Assembly (NCBI GenBank): GCA_964369605.1
Contig: CAYJFD010000046.1
Span: 1 to 10,747, forward strand
Direction of reading: 5' to 3'
Length of the DNA stretch: 10,747 nt
DNA from: CAYJFD01 sp964369605
GTDB lineage: Bacteria; Bacteroidota; Bacteroidia; Bacteroidales; UBA932
Shown: positions 1 through 6,204 of the stretch, one piece after another
Numbering within the stretch: position 1 is the stretch's first letter
How the letters are laid out: the number at the start of each line of letters is the position of its first letter
Notes under the pieces: generated by a model
What the model was told of the DNA's origin: nothing
Seen by the model: only the letters and a program-made list of their open reading frames with translations
Databases searched by the model: none
Translations under genes and position numbers: made by a program

Positions 1-1400
1 GTATAAGTCGGTAACCTCATAGACTGTGTTGCAAAAGCTTGTAGTCTTATACTTTTTGATAAGTTTATATTTGTTCCAATATTCCACATCAGAGTTGGAG
101 TCCACTGATTTTGAGAATTATATCCTCCGTAATTTAAGGAGCCTAGTAGTTCATAATCCCCGAGAACTATACTATGTCTTAGCCAAGAGTTAAATATATG
201 CCTTTGGTCAGACTTAGTGTAGTTTATATTATTTTCTTTATAAACAGGTTTTGGGGTTTCCATTTCAAGGCCTAAGACATTGCTAAATATTTGGTTATAA
301 GCATAATCGACACCAAGTGATGTTCTACCTCCTAACCAAGATTTTTCAATATATCCTCCTGAACCGATATCGTTTGTAAGGTGATAATTATGCCCCTTAT
401 ACCAGTCTGCTGTTTCGTGACGAAATAGTTCAAACCTATCTGTATTTCGGCGATAGCTGGTGTAAAGGCTAGCTTTAATGAAATTATTAAAGTTTTTTGT
501 CCATTTTAAGGAAGCTAAGTAAGTTTGTGTTTCCTCAGCTTGATCTGGATAAGTGAAAGAATAGAAGCTATTTGCTCCAAAAAAGTTCGTTTGAGTTCCT
601 ATTTGGAAATCAAATATACCTGCTTTGGAATTAATAGTTGTTCGATTGTAAAAATTCTCTCTACGAAAATCTGTATTTTCAGTGTAGCCGCTGCTCTTTC
701 TTAAAGAGCCCATAAAGAGTGTGGAAACGTTATCGAAACTAGCTCCAGCTGTAATATTTCCATAAAAATACCCATACTGACCACCACTAATTTCGGTGTT
801 TAGATAATTTGATTTTTCAGGTGTGGTGATAATGTTGATCGCTCCTGAATAAGCGCCTATCCCAGTAACGCCAGGAATAATATTTATTCCTTGTACAATA
901 TTCATATCGATAGGGAGGGAGTGATTTTGATGCCCAGTTCGTGCATCGGTGAAATTTATGCCGTTTAACATAACCATAGTTTGGTCTGTTGTTCCTCCAA
1001 AGAGGGAAATGTCTGCTTGGACACCCTTGCTACCCCTTTCTCTTAAATCCACGGCAGGATTTATTTTTAGTGCAGACTCTATAGTTTGAAGGGGAGCTGC
1101 TTTCATTTTGGATCTATTATAGATCTCGATAGGGTTAATAATTCCCCTAGTGGGGTTTGTCCTCTGCGCTATAATCCTTACTTCTTCGATTAGTTGTCGT
1201 TGTCTTTCTTGCTCTATACTATCCTTTACGATAGTTTGAGACTGCGCATAAGCTTGTTGAAAAGGAAGAGATAAGATAGTCATACCTACTGAAAGGACGC
1301 CTATTTTAACCTCTTTTTTCATACTAGCAAAAGTAGCCCAAGAATTCCTTGACCAACGTCTGAAGCAAGGTATAACGTTTTGTTGTACCTTTTTTTGCAT
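1..1400 (-). CDS. TonB-dependent outer-membrane receptor, N-terminal part (runs off the left edge)
   Basis: The frame is open from an ATG at 1400 down to position 1 (466 codons visible, no stop), so the C-terminal barrel strands lie outside the window. Residues 11-38 (FRRWSRNS...VKIGVLSVG) form the long basic n-region typical, from memory, of many Bacteroidales receptors. A hydrophobic stretch at 31-47 and AYAQ at 50-53 suggest signal peptidase I cleavage. A TonB-box-like segment (EEVRIIAQ, 72-79) is followed by a plug domain, about 85-195, with DLRERG, TMVMLNGINFTD and GAYSGAINIITTP. Alternating barrel-like strands follow. The in-frame ATG at 1322 gives a shorter signal peptide, but the conserved extension favours 1400. 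The plug resembles BtuB/siderophore-type receptors more than SusC: no carboxypeptidase-like N-terminal domain and no SusD partner are visible. The substrate cannot be named. A -7 element lies at 1429-1436. Confidence 0.9.
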   Translation of the reverse strand, partial: MQKKVQQNVIPCFRRWSRNSWATFASMKKEVKIGVLSVGMTILSLPFQQAYAQSQTIVKDSIEQERQRQLIEEVRIIAQRTNPTRGIINPIEIYNRSKMKAAPLQTIESALKINPAVDLRERGSKGVQADISLFGGTTDQTMVMLNGINFTDARTGHQNHSLPIDMNIVQGINIIPGVTGIGAYSGAINIITTPEKSNYLNTEISGGQYGYFYGNITAGASFDNVSTLFMGSLRKSSGYTENTDFRRENFYNRTTINSKAGIFDFQIGTQTNFFGANSFYSFTYPDQAEETQTYLASLKWTKNFNNFIKASLYTSYRRNTDRFELFRHETADWYKGHNYHLTNDIGSGGYIEKSWLGGRTSLGVDYAYNQIFSNVLGLEMETPKPVYKENNINYTKSDQRHIFNSWLRHSIVLGDYELLGSLNYGGYNSQNQWTPTLMWNIGTNINLSKSIRLQAFATQSMRLPTY

Positions 1401-1428
1401 TTGTTATTATTATTAAAAATTAAGCTGG

Positions 1429-1436
1429 CAAAGATA
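1429..1436 (-). promoter_or_regulatory. Bacteroidetes -7 promoter element for the TonB receptor
   Basis: On the minus strand this reads TATCTTTG, an exact match to the Bacteroidetes -7 consensus TAnnTTTG. It lies about 28 bases before the ATG at 1400, which would give a short leader of about 20 bases. No clear TTG is seen 17-23 bases further upstream, so the -33 half is weak. It sits in the 50-base gap after the preceding gene's stop at 1451, which suggests the receptor has its own transcript. Confidence 0.5.
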
Positions 1437-1450
1437 TACGAATTTTGTAT

Positions 1451-1714
1451 TTACTTATATTTTTTACACACTTTCTCTTTCCATTTTTTATATTCGCCTG
1501 GCATACAACGTGCACAGGGACGATAACCTGCACGAATGGCGGTTTGTTCGTTGGCAAAGAAAACTCGATGCTTTACATATTGCCCTTTGGCAATATAACT
1601 CAGAGCAGTCGGACAATCCAAGCGGCCATAGATTTTATTTCCTCTATGACCTCCAAGAGTGCCTTTTGTCTCGCTCAGAAATTCTTTGCCATCACTCTCA
1701 AGTAGCTTATACAT
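1451..1714 (-). CDS. Small Ada-type metal-binding domain protein (87 aa)
   Basis: The 87-residue protein corresponds to the N-terminal zinc domain of E. coli Ada and nothing else. IYGRLDC (28-34) aligns with IFCRPSC of Ada, and AGYRPCARCMP (62-72) aligns with AGFRPCKRCQP. In Ada, Cys38, Cys42, Cys69 and Cys72 bind zinc, and Cys38 takes the methyl group from phosphotriesters. Here the equivalents are Gly30, Cys34, Cys67 and Cys70, so the acceptor cysteine is absent; His23 or His49 might complete a metal site (inference). From memory, small stand-alone proteins of this type often share this substitution, so it is probably not a recent lesion. The ATG overlaps the last 8 bases of the upstream methyltransferase gene (ATGTATAA), a sign of translational coupling. 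The function is unknown; a DNA-alkylation role is inferred from homology and neighbours. Confidence 0.85.
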   Translation of the reverse strand: MYKLLESDGKEFLSETKGTLGGHRGNKIYGRLDCPTALSYIAKGQYVKHRVFFANEQTAIRAGYRPCARCMPGEYKKWKEKVCKKYK

Positions 1715-2192
1715 TATTAAATAGATTATTGCTCTCTATATCTAAAAATGCTGTTTTTCGTTCTAATCCTCCTGCGTAACCTACAAGAGAACCATTACTG
1801 CCTACAACCCTATGACATGGTACAACTACCGTGATAGGATTTTTATTATTTGCCATTCCTATCGCTCTTGATGCTTTGGGATTGCCTACGGCAATAGCTA
1901 TTTGCTTGTAGCTACGTGTTTCGCCATACGGAATCTCGCATAGAGCTCTCCATACTTTCTTTTGAAACTCCGTTCCAATAAATAATAAAGGTAAATCAAA
2001 CGCTTTTCTCTCTCCCTTAAAATATTCTTGTAACTGTTTAAAAGCCATATCAGTTAGCCTTGTTGGTTTTTCATCTAATGAGCGATCAGACTCCGTAGCA
2101 AATTTAATATATGTAATAGCATCATCTATATAGCATATTTTAAATAGTCCATGCAGTGTCTCATAAACTGCATACTCCCCATATTTTGTCAT
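1707..2192 (-). CDS. ogt: Methylated-DNA--protein-cysteine methyltransferase (O6-alkylguanine repair, Ogt/MGMT type)
   Basis: This 161-residue protein is a suicide repair enzyme that transfers the alkyl group from O6-alkylguanine (and O4-alkylthymine) in DNA to its own cysteine. The diagnostic active site VPCHRVV lies at 124-130, with Cys126 as acceptor. The helix-turn-helix region YGETRSYKQIAIAVGNPKASRAIGMANNKNPI (89-120) includes the Arg109 finger region (SRAIG), and GYAGGLERKTAFLDIE follows the active site. The N-terminal domain, about 1-75, is the usual short ribonuclease-like fold. Length and motifs are complete. It starts 11 bases after the alkD-like stop and overlaps the Ada-domain gene by 8 bases, so these genes are very likely co-transcribed and the Ogt and Ada-domain products may be made in linked amounts. 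Confidence 0.96.
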   Translation of the reverse strand: MTKYGEYAVYETLHGLFKICYIDDAITYIKFATESDRSLDEKPTRLTDMAFKQLQEYFKGERKAFDLPLLFIGTEFQKKVWRALCEIPYGETRSYKQIAIAVGNPKASRAIGMANNKNPITVVVPCHRVVGSNGSLVGYAGGLERKTAFLDIESNNLFNNV

Positions 2193-2203
2193 AAAATAGT
2201 TGT

Positions 2204-2896
2204 TTATAATTTTACTCTTTTTAGCGTTTTAACCATCTCTTTATCCTCTGCGCTTACACGAAATGATTCTACTATTTTTTGAATAGATTTGTTATGCGTC
2301 CAATCGTCCATTTTATTATCCAAAAGATGTTCTATGGTGCGCTCACGGCACTTTACAAAACAAAGAGATACTGCCCATGCAACTCCCATTCGCACATAAT
2401 ATGCTTCATTAGATATCTTATTAAATTCAGATAGTAGTATCTCTATATGCTCTTGGTCACAGTAGTAATTCATAAGCATAACTACTGCGAAACGGATTAT
2501 ATACTCTTCGCTACTATCACAGCACTCTAAAAGATATGGCAACACACTTTCTCTATGCTTTTTAACCTCCTTTAGCGATGAACAAAGAGAGTCGCATACA
2601 GCCCAATTGTCAATAACAGGGATAAACCCTTTCAAGTAGTACATAACAGTCTCAAAATCTTTTCGAATAGAGCCTAATACTAGCCCATAAACCATTCGCT
2701 CTTCATAGTATTGAAAATCTACTTGTTTAAGATAACTTGAATAATCGCTTTTGGCTATCTGCTTTGCTAGTTTTTGAAGTATTGGCACTCTAACCCCGAT
2801 AATATCCTCAGTTCCAGGTATTAGTCTTGAATGGAAATCGCGATATTTTGAGTCTTGATTTTCAAATAAATATTGAATTATTTTTTCTCTTTCCAT
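2204..2896 (-). CDS. alkD: AlkD-type DNA alkylation repair protein (alkylpurine DNA glycosylase)
   Basis: The 230-residue all-helical protein matches the AlkD family, HEAT-like repeat glycosylases that excise cationic N3- and N7-alkylpurines without base flipping. The Bacillus cereus AlkD active-site residues Trp109, Asp113, Arg148 and Trp187 have convincing counterparts: Trp98 and Asp102 in IDNWAVCDSLC (spacing 4, the same), Arg135 in IIRFAVVML, and Trp174 in MGVAWAVSL (spacing 39 from the Arg, the same). The N-terminal GVRVPILQKLAKQIAK segment (34-49) is also typical. Family length is normal and nothing is missing. It lies 12 bases after the ABM-domain gene and 11 bases before ogt, inside the distal repair transcription unit. 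Confidence 0.95.
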   Translation of the reverse strand: MEREKIIQYLFENQDSKYRDFHSRLIPGTEDIIGVRVPILQKLAKQIAKSDYSSYLKQVDFQYYEERMVYGLVLGSIRKDFETVMYYLKGFIPVIDNWAVCDSLCSSLKEVKKHRESVLPYLLECCDSSEEYIIRFAVVMLMNYYCDQEHIEILLSEFNKISNEAYYVRMGVAWAVSLCFVKCRERTIEHLLDNKMDDWTHNKSIQKIVESFRVSAEDKEMVKTLKRVKL

Positions 2897-2908
2897 ATCG
2901 TTTGATAC

Positions 2909-3370
2909 TTATTTTTCGCCCATATATTTGTTAGAATCCACTGGTGCCTGCTTTCTATCAGTTAATGAGTAGTCACGAATAACCCTTGCTACTTTGATAT
3001 TGTATTTTTCAAATAGTGAGTCGTGTCCCTTTTTTTGCCCCTGGCGATGTTGTTGGTTATTGCGCCACTTAGTGAGCGCCTCTTCACTCTCCCAAACGTT
3101 AATGCTAAGAAGCTTTCCTTCCTCTGCTAAGCTTTCATATCTTTCTCCTGATATAAACCCTTCAGCTTTACTTAGCTCCTCTTTTAATTCTGCTGCGATC
3201 TTAAGATATTCTTTCTTACCTTCCTTTGTTGGTTTTACCTCAAAGATCACAATAATTGGCGAACTATCTTTAGAGTCTGTCTCGACCATCTGTTTTGTAA
3301 ACATCTTTATCTCTTCGGTAGGCGCTATTATTTCTTTAGGTGTAGCTTCCCCTTGTGTATTAGTATTCAT
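2909..3370 (-). CDS. Antibiotic biosynthesis monooxygenase (ABM) domain protein
   Basis: Residues 38-110 form a dimeric alpha/beta-barrel ABM domain: PIIVIFEVKPTKEGKKEYL, EGFISGERYES (70-80), LLSINVWESEEALTKWRNN (87-105) and HRQGQ (108-112). The tail VARVIRDYSLTDRKQAPVDS is characteristic of one ABM subgroup. Members include quinol monooxygenases and many proteins of unknown substrate, so no specific reaction can be assigned. The first 37 residues, rich in Thr, Glu and Lys, precede the domain and are not part of the family core. ATGs at 3304 (residue 23) and 3289 (residue 28) are alternative starts. I keep 3370 because the promoter at 3432-3462 would place the transcript start upstream of it. 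It is the first gene of the distal unit, 12 bases before the alkD-like gene. A role in oxidative or electrophile stress beside repair genes is inference. Confidence 0.85.
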   Translation of the reverse strand: MNTNTQGEATPKEIIAPTEEIKMFTKQMVETDSKDSSPIIVIFEVKPTKEGKKEYLKIAAELKEELSKAEGFISGERYESLAEEGKLLSINVWESEEALTKWRNNQQHRQGQKKGHDSLFEKYNIKVARVIRDYSLTDRKQAPVDSNKYMGEK

Positions 3371-3431
3371 AACTATTATCTTTAATATTTTCTTTAATCC
3401 GTTTTAATTATGCAGTAAATTAATCATAGTG

Positions 3432-3462
3432 CAAAATTATAATCTCCAAAACATATACTCAA
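3432..3462 (-). promoter_or_regulatory. Bacteroidetes-type promoter of the ABM-alkD-ogt-Ada unit
   Basis: On the minus strand there is a TTG (3460-3462), a 20-base spacer and TAATTTTG (3432-3439). This matches the Bacteroidetes arrangement of TTTG, about 17-23 bases, then TAnnTTTG. It lies in the 110-base gap between the AlkA-type gene and the ABM gene, with a predicted leader of about 50-55 bases. This is the main reason for splitting the eight-gene block into two transcription units. Read-through from upstream remains possible because no terminator is seen in the gap. Confidence 0.6.
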
Positions 3463-3480
3463 CCCGAATATTGCTAAACC

Positions 3481-4149
3481 TTAAATGGCTTGTCTTTTCT
3501 TGAGCTTAGGTTTTGGTGCTGGGTCTGTTAATTCGGGAATAGCTCCACCAGCAACAGCCCAAAAGTAGAGACTTGCTACGGTAGAGTAGGGCGAGAATTT
3601 GCGGTGATACTTTGCAAAGAGCTCCTTTGTGATCTTGCGGTGGCGAAAAATCATACGCATACCACGATGAATGGCTAAATCCCCATAGCTCATAATATTA
3701 GGGCGTTGCATTGAAAGAGCCATCATCATCTCAGCAGTCCATACACCTATGCCATCTAGCTTAGAAAGCTCTTGACATACCTGCTCATCGTTCATATCAT
3801 AGAGAGCTGAAATGTAAAATTCTCCACTTTTAATCTTTTGCGACACACTCAGCATATACTCCACCTTTTTAAAGGTTAAACCATAACTTTGTAGATGCTG
3901 GGGTGTTTGGGCGCAGATGCTACTTGGGGTAATTTCACCCAAGCCTTCGATCATTCTAAGCCATATTGTAGCAAGCGCCTTTGTAGAGATTTGTTGCCCT
4001 ACGATATAATAAATCAATGAACTGAATAAATCAGGGTTTACCTCGCGGTAGATATGCCCGACCTTCTCAATTATCTCAGCCAATCGTTTATCTTTGCCAC
4101 TAAGATATTCTTTCTCTACCTCTGAATATTTGAAAAAAAGTTTTTCCAT
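3481..4149 (-). CDS. HhH-GPD DNA glycosylase, AlkA-type (3-methyladenine glycosylase II family)
   Basis: The 222-residue protein belongs to the helix-hairpin-helix/GPD glycosylases that remove alkylated bases from DNA. The hairpin is LDGIGVWTAEMMM (131-143). The catalytic aspartate is Asp157 in MSYGDLAIHRGM (153-164), at the position of Asp238 of E. coli AlkA. The N-terminal helix LIYYIVGQQISTKALATIW (45-63) is the usual start of the HhH-GPD domain. There is no C-terminal CxxxxxCxxC iron-sulfur motif, which argues against MutY and Nth. It lacks AlkA's N-terminal TBP-like domain, so it is the short AlkA form. The lysine-rich C-terminal tail (PAPKPKLKKRQ) may help bind DNA. It lies 62 bases after the methyltransferase gene with no obvious promoter between, so probably belongs to the proximal unit. 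Confidence 0.93.
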   Translation of the reverse strand: MEKLFFKYSEVEKEYLSGKDKRLAEIIEKVGHIYREVNPDLFSSLIYYIVGQQISTKALATIWLRMIEGLGEITPSSICAQTPQHLQSYGLTFKKVEYMLSVSQKIKSGEFYISALYDMNDEQVCQELSKLDGIGVWTAEMMMALSMQRPNIMSYGDLAIHRGMRMIFRHRKITKELFAKYHRKFSPYSTVASLYFWAVAGGAIPELTDPAPKPKLKKRQAI

Positions 4150-4211
4150 GTACTACTTCTTTATTCAACTCTTTCTTTAATATCGCTCCAAACAAATGTG
4201 TTAAGAAACTC

Positions 4212-4946
4212 TTATTCATATTGCTTGCCATCTGTATCTGTACAAATTTTGTGTAGGGAGCTTTTTTTAACTCTTACAATTATAATTATCGGTTCACTCT
4301 CGCCCTCGAATGGCACTTCGTGGAAACCATCTATCACAAAACCATTACGAAATGCGAGCCCAAATATTTCCTGCAAGGGGCGGTGATAGTAGTTTTGCTC
4401 CACTGGTTGCCCCTCTACTGCTATGCCTTTGTGGGTTTGTGCGCTGAGGTAGTTCGAATTCGGAGCAGTAAAGCAAGGATGATGCATCGAGAATACAAAT
4501 ACACCTGAAGGCTTCAGCAGCTCTGTAAGTGAGGAGAAGAGCGGCCCAATATCAGAAATATCCATCAACGCCATATTCGCCACCGCCTTATCAAATTTTC
4601 TATCTCTTGCTATTCGCAATATCTCACACTTTGAGGTTGCATCGCACACCGCAAACTCTATGTTTTTTGCAAACTTTGTCCTTCTTTTCTTCGCAAGCTC
4701 CACCATCCTAGGACTATAATCTATAGCCACAACCATTGCACCGCGCTGAGCCATTCGCTCCGAAAAATTACCATTTCCGCAAGCGATATCTAGTATAAAT
4801 TCACCCTCTTTGACATCGAGTAGCTCCTCCGTATATGGACGCACCATATCACAGTGAAAAAAGTTCGATTCATCACCCATATACCTATCCCAAAATTCTG
4901 CATTCGCCTCCCACGCTGCGAGGCTCTCTTGGTTTGTTGTATTCAT
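4212..4946 (-). CDS. Class I SAM-dependent methyltransferase
   Basis: From the ATG at 4946 the protein has 244 residues and a Rossmann-type SAM fold. Motif I is EFILDIACGNGNFSERMA (49-66), the acidic residue after beta-2 is Asp76 (VVAIDYSPRM), CDAT (101-104) is the adenine-contact region, and VANMALMDISD and LLKPSGVFVFSMHHPCF follow. The fold class is certain; the substrate is not, though the architecture looks like a small-molecule methyltransferase. An in-frame ATG at 5030 would add 28 residues, but these would be read out of the end of the neighbouring gene and look unlike protein. The start at 4946 sits one base after that gene's TGA (TGATATG), a typical coupled junction. It is third in the proximal unit. 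Confidence 0.9.
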   Translation of the reverse strand: MNTTNQESLAAWEANAEFWDRYMGDESNFFHCDMVRPYTEELLDVKEGEFILDIACGNGNFSERMAQRGAMVVAIDYSPRMVELAKKRRTKFAKNIEFAVCDATSKCEILRIARDRKFDKAVANMALMDISDIGPLFSSLTELLKPSGVFVFSMHHPCFTAPNSNYLSAQTHKGIAVEGQPVEQNYYHRPLQEIFGLAFRNGFVIDGFHEVPFEGESEPIIIIVRVKKSSLHKICTDTDGKQYE

Positions 4947-4947
4947 A

Positions 4948-5445
4948 TCATTCAACTCTTTTTGTTTTTCCTGATATTGAGCTGATCGCAATACGTACGA
5001 TCTCTGTACGGTGGAATGATTTCTCAGCATACTTTAACCCTACTTCAATATCATTAGGCGAGTACTTCTCGATAAATAATTTTAGGGCCTTCATTCGCTC
5101 CTCTGTAGGAAGTGATCGCTCCGCCCGACCACGCACCACGATACTCTCATAGCCTGTTGTAAATTTGTCGGAAACCACATTTGTACGCCCCACAACAGTA
5201 AAACTCACCTTTGGATGCTCCGCAATACATTTTAACTTAAGCCCCTCTGGAGCACAATGAATGTAGATATAATCCCCACTGTCCCACACATAGTTAAGCG
5301 GTATTCCATAGCCTGCAAGTTCATCAGCACGCTGCTCAACAAGAGAAAGTATGCCATATTCGCCATTTGCAAGCAGTTCAAAAGCATCCACTTCAGCAAG
5401 TAATCTATCCTGCCTACGCACCTGTTCGTTTGAGTATTTATTCAT
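4948..5445 (-). CDS. NimA-like pyridoxamine 5'-phosphate oxidase-family flavin protein
   Basis: The 165-residue protein is a flavin-binding split-barrel protein of the NimA/PNPOx-like group. Visible hallmarks are RRQDRLLAEVDAFELLANGEYGILS (10-34), GIPLNYVWDSGDYIYIHCAPEGLKLKC (47-73) and HPKVSFTVVG (77-86). His63 in YIHCA falls in the flavin-pocket position where NimA proteins carry their conserved histidine. An insertion around 35-46 lengthens the first loop. Classic Nim proteins have been linked to 5-nitroimidazole reduction in Bacteroides, but most chromosomal homologues have no proven substrate, so I do not claim resistance. It begins 12 bases after yjbQ and abuts the methyltransferase gene, so the three are surely co-transcribed. 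Confidence 0.88.
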   Translation of the reverse strand: MNKYSNEQVRRQDRLLAEVDAFELLANGEYGILSLVEQRADELAGYGIPLNYVWDSGDYIYIHCAPEGLKLKCIAEHPKVSFTVVGRTNVVSDKFTTGYESIVVRGRAERSLPTEERMKALKLFIEKYSPNDIEVGLKYAEKSFHRTEIVRIAISSISGKTKRVE

Positions 5446-5457
5446 AGTGTCTAATTT

Positions 5458-5871
5458 TTATTTTCCAATAATTGTTGCTACAATCCGTCGTCCACTCGCC
5501 CGATTGCGAAACTCACAGAGATAAATTCCCTGCCAAATCCCCATATTAAGCCGCCCATTGGTAATCGGAATCGAAAGACTTGCACCAACAATACTACTTT
5601 TCGCGTGCGCTGGCATATCATCCGCTCCCTCGCAGGTGTGAGTGTAGTAGCTCTCACGCTCCTTAACCAAGCGATCAAATATCGCCCCCATATCTACCTG
5701 CACATCGGGGTCAGCATTCTCGTTTATGGTAAGCCCTGCCGAAGTATGCTGAATAAATAAATTCAGCAGTCCAAGACCAGGAAGGGTAGGGAGCTGTCGC
5801 AATATCTCCTCCGTCACAAGATGAAACCCCCTTCCTCGAGGGCGCAGTTGGAATTCTGTTTGTTGTATCAT
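5458..5871 (-). CDS. yjbQ: YjbQ family protein (UPF0047; secondary thiamine-phosphate synthase-like)
   Basis: The 137-residue protein matches the YjbQ/UPF0047 family along its whole length. Family signatures are IQHTSAGLTINENADPDV (40-57), THTCEGADDMPAHAKSS (77-93), IPITNGRLNMGIWQGIYLCE (101-120) and FRNRASGRRI. Conserved His42, His78, Asp84, Asp85 and His89 form the putative metal/ligand pocket. Members assemble as trimers; some have weak thiamine-phosphate synthase activity, but the physiological role is not settled. This gene is the first of the proximal unit and follows the promoter at 5943-5977. It looks more GC-rich than the genes at the right end of the window. It shares no clear pathway with the repair genes. 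Confidence 0.95.
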   Translation of the reverse strand: MIQQTEFQLRPRGRGFHLVTEEILRQLPTLPGLGLLNLFIQHTSAGLTINENADPDVQVDMGAIFDRLVKERESYYTHTCEGADDMPAHAKSSIVGASLSIPITNGRLNMGIWQGIYLCEFRNRASGRRIVATIIGK

Positions 5872-5942
5872 TTATTTCAGTTTTATTAATAGCTTCTCAA
5901 GGTTTATAGGTGAACAATAAGCGCTTTGAGTTAAAGAAAATA

Positions 5943-5977
5943 CAAATATAAGCAATCATATTATTTATGCTCCCAAA
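5943..5977 (-). promoter_or_regulatory. Bacteroidetes-type promoter of the yjbQ-nim-methyltransferase unit
   Basis: On the minus strand TTTG (5974-5977) is followed after 23 bases by TATATTTG (5943-5950), an exact TAnnTTTG match. The spacer is at the long end of the usual range. The predicted leader to the ATG at 5871 is about 65 bases. Confidence 0.55.
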
Positions 5978-6127
5978 AGTCAAGAAGATTTAATAGAATA
6001 TGCTTACGTAGGGCATGTCTAGAGATAGTACCATTAGTCAGGTTAAAGTAGATAGCTTGCATTGCTATCATATTTAAAACAAAATACTTAGGTCAGAGAT
6101 TTTTTCAGAATGTTATAATAAATAAAG

Positions 6128-6156
6128 TTTTATTTTTTCTTCAAAAAAAAATAAAA
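6128..6156. repeat. GC-free 11-bp inverted repeat upstream of the peptide-fimbrillin promoter
   Basis: TTTTATTTTTT (6128-6138) and AAAAAATAAAA (6146-6156) are perfect reverse complements separated by 7 bases. With no G or C in the stem it is unlikely to be a strong terminator. It ends 4 bases before the candidate -7 element, so an A/T-tract UP-like element or a site for an A/T-binding protein is more likely (inference). Confidence 0.5.
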
Positions 6157-6160
6157 TGAC

Positions 6161-6168
6161 TATATTTA
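6161..6168 (+). promoter_or_regulatory. Candidate -7 element of the peptide-fimbrillin operon
   Basis: TATATTTA differs from TAnnTTTG at the last base only. It lies 36 bases before the peptide ATG at 6205, giving a predicted leader of about 30 bases. No good -33 TTG is present; instead the A/T-only inverted repeat occupies that place. Confidence 0.35.
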
Positions 6169-6204
6169 CAAGGAATTTAATTCACTAGATTATTAATATA
6201 ATAA

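Larger units (their letters stand above)
5872..6204. other. Divergent intergenic region (333 bases)
   Basis: This gap separates the minus-strand yjbQ unit from the plus-strand peptide-fimbrillin unit. It holds the promoter of the former (5943-5977) and a candidate promoter of the latter (6161-6168). It also contains a 6-bp inverted repeat GATAGC/GCTATC (6051-6056 and 6064-6069, 7-base loop) and an 11-bp all-A/T inverted repeat (6128-6138 and 6146-6156). I see no gene of convincing length, no RNA gene and no flanking repeats that would mark an invertible promoter. Confidence 0.6.

Noticed and set aside
1445..1779. Two plus-strand open frames (86 and 89 codons) opposite the Ada-domain gene
   Set aside because: They are antisense to a protein with clear Ada-type motifs and their translations match no family I know; shadows.
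2994..3407. 137-codon plus-strand frame opposite the ABM gene
   Set aside because: Antisense to a recognisable ABM domain; its Ser/Leu/Phe-rich translation is typical of reverse-strand reading.
4947..5030. 28-residue N-terminal extension of the methyltransferase
   Set aside because: It would overlap the NimA-like gene by over 80 bases, while an ATG one base after that gene's stop gives a normal family length.
4835..5152. 105-codon plus-strand frame across the methyltransferase/NimA-like junction
   Set aside because: Antisense to two well-supported genes and spans their boundary.
5478..5678. 66-codon minus-strand frame inside yjbQ
   Set aside because: Out of frame with an intact YjbQ protein whose motifs run along its full length.
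5872..6204. Invertible promoter upstream of the fimbrillin operon
   Set aside because: I looked for a pair of distant inverted repeats flanking the promoter, as in phase-variable Bacteroides loci, and saw only short local hairpins.
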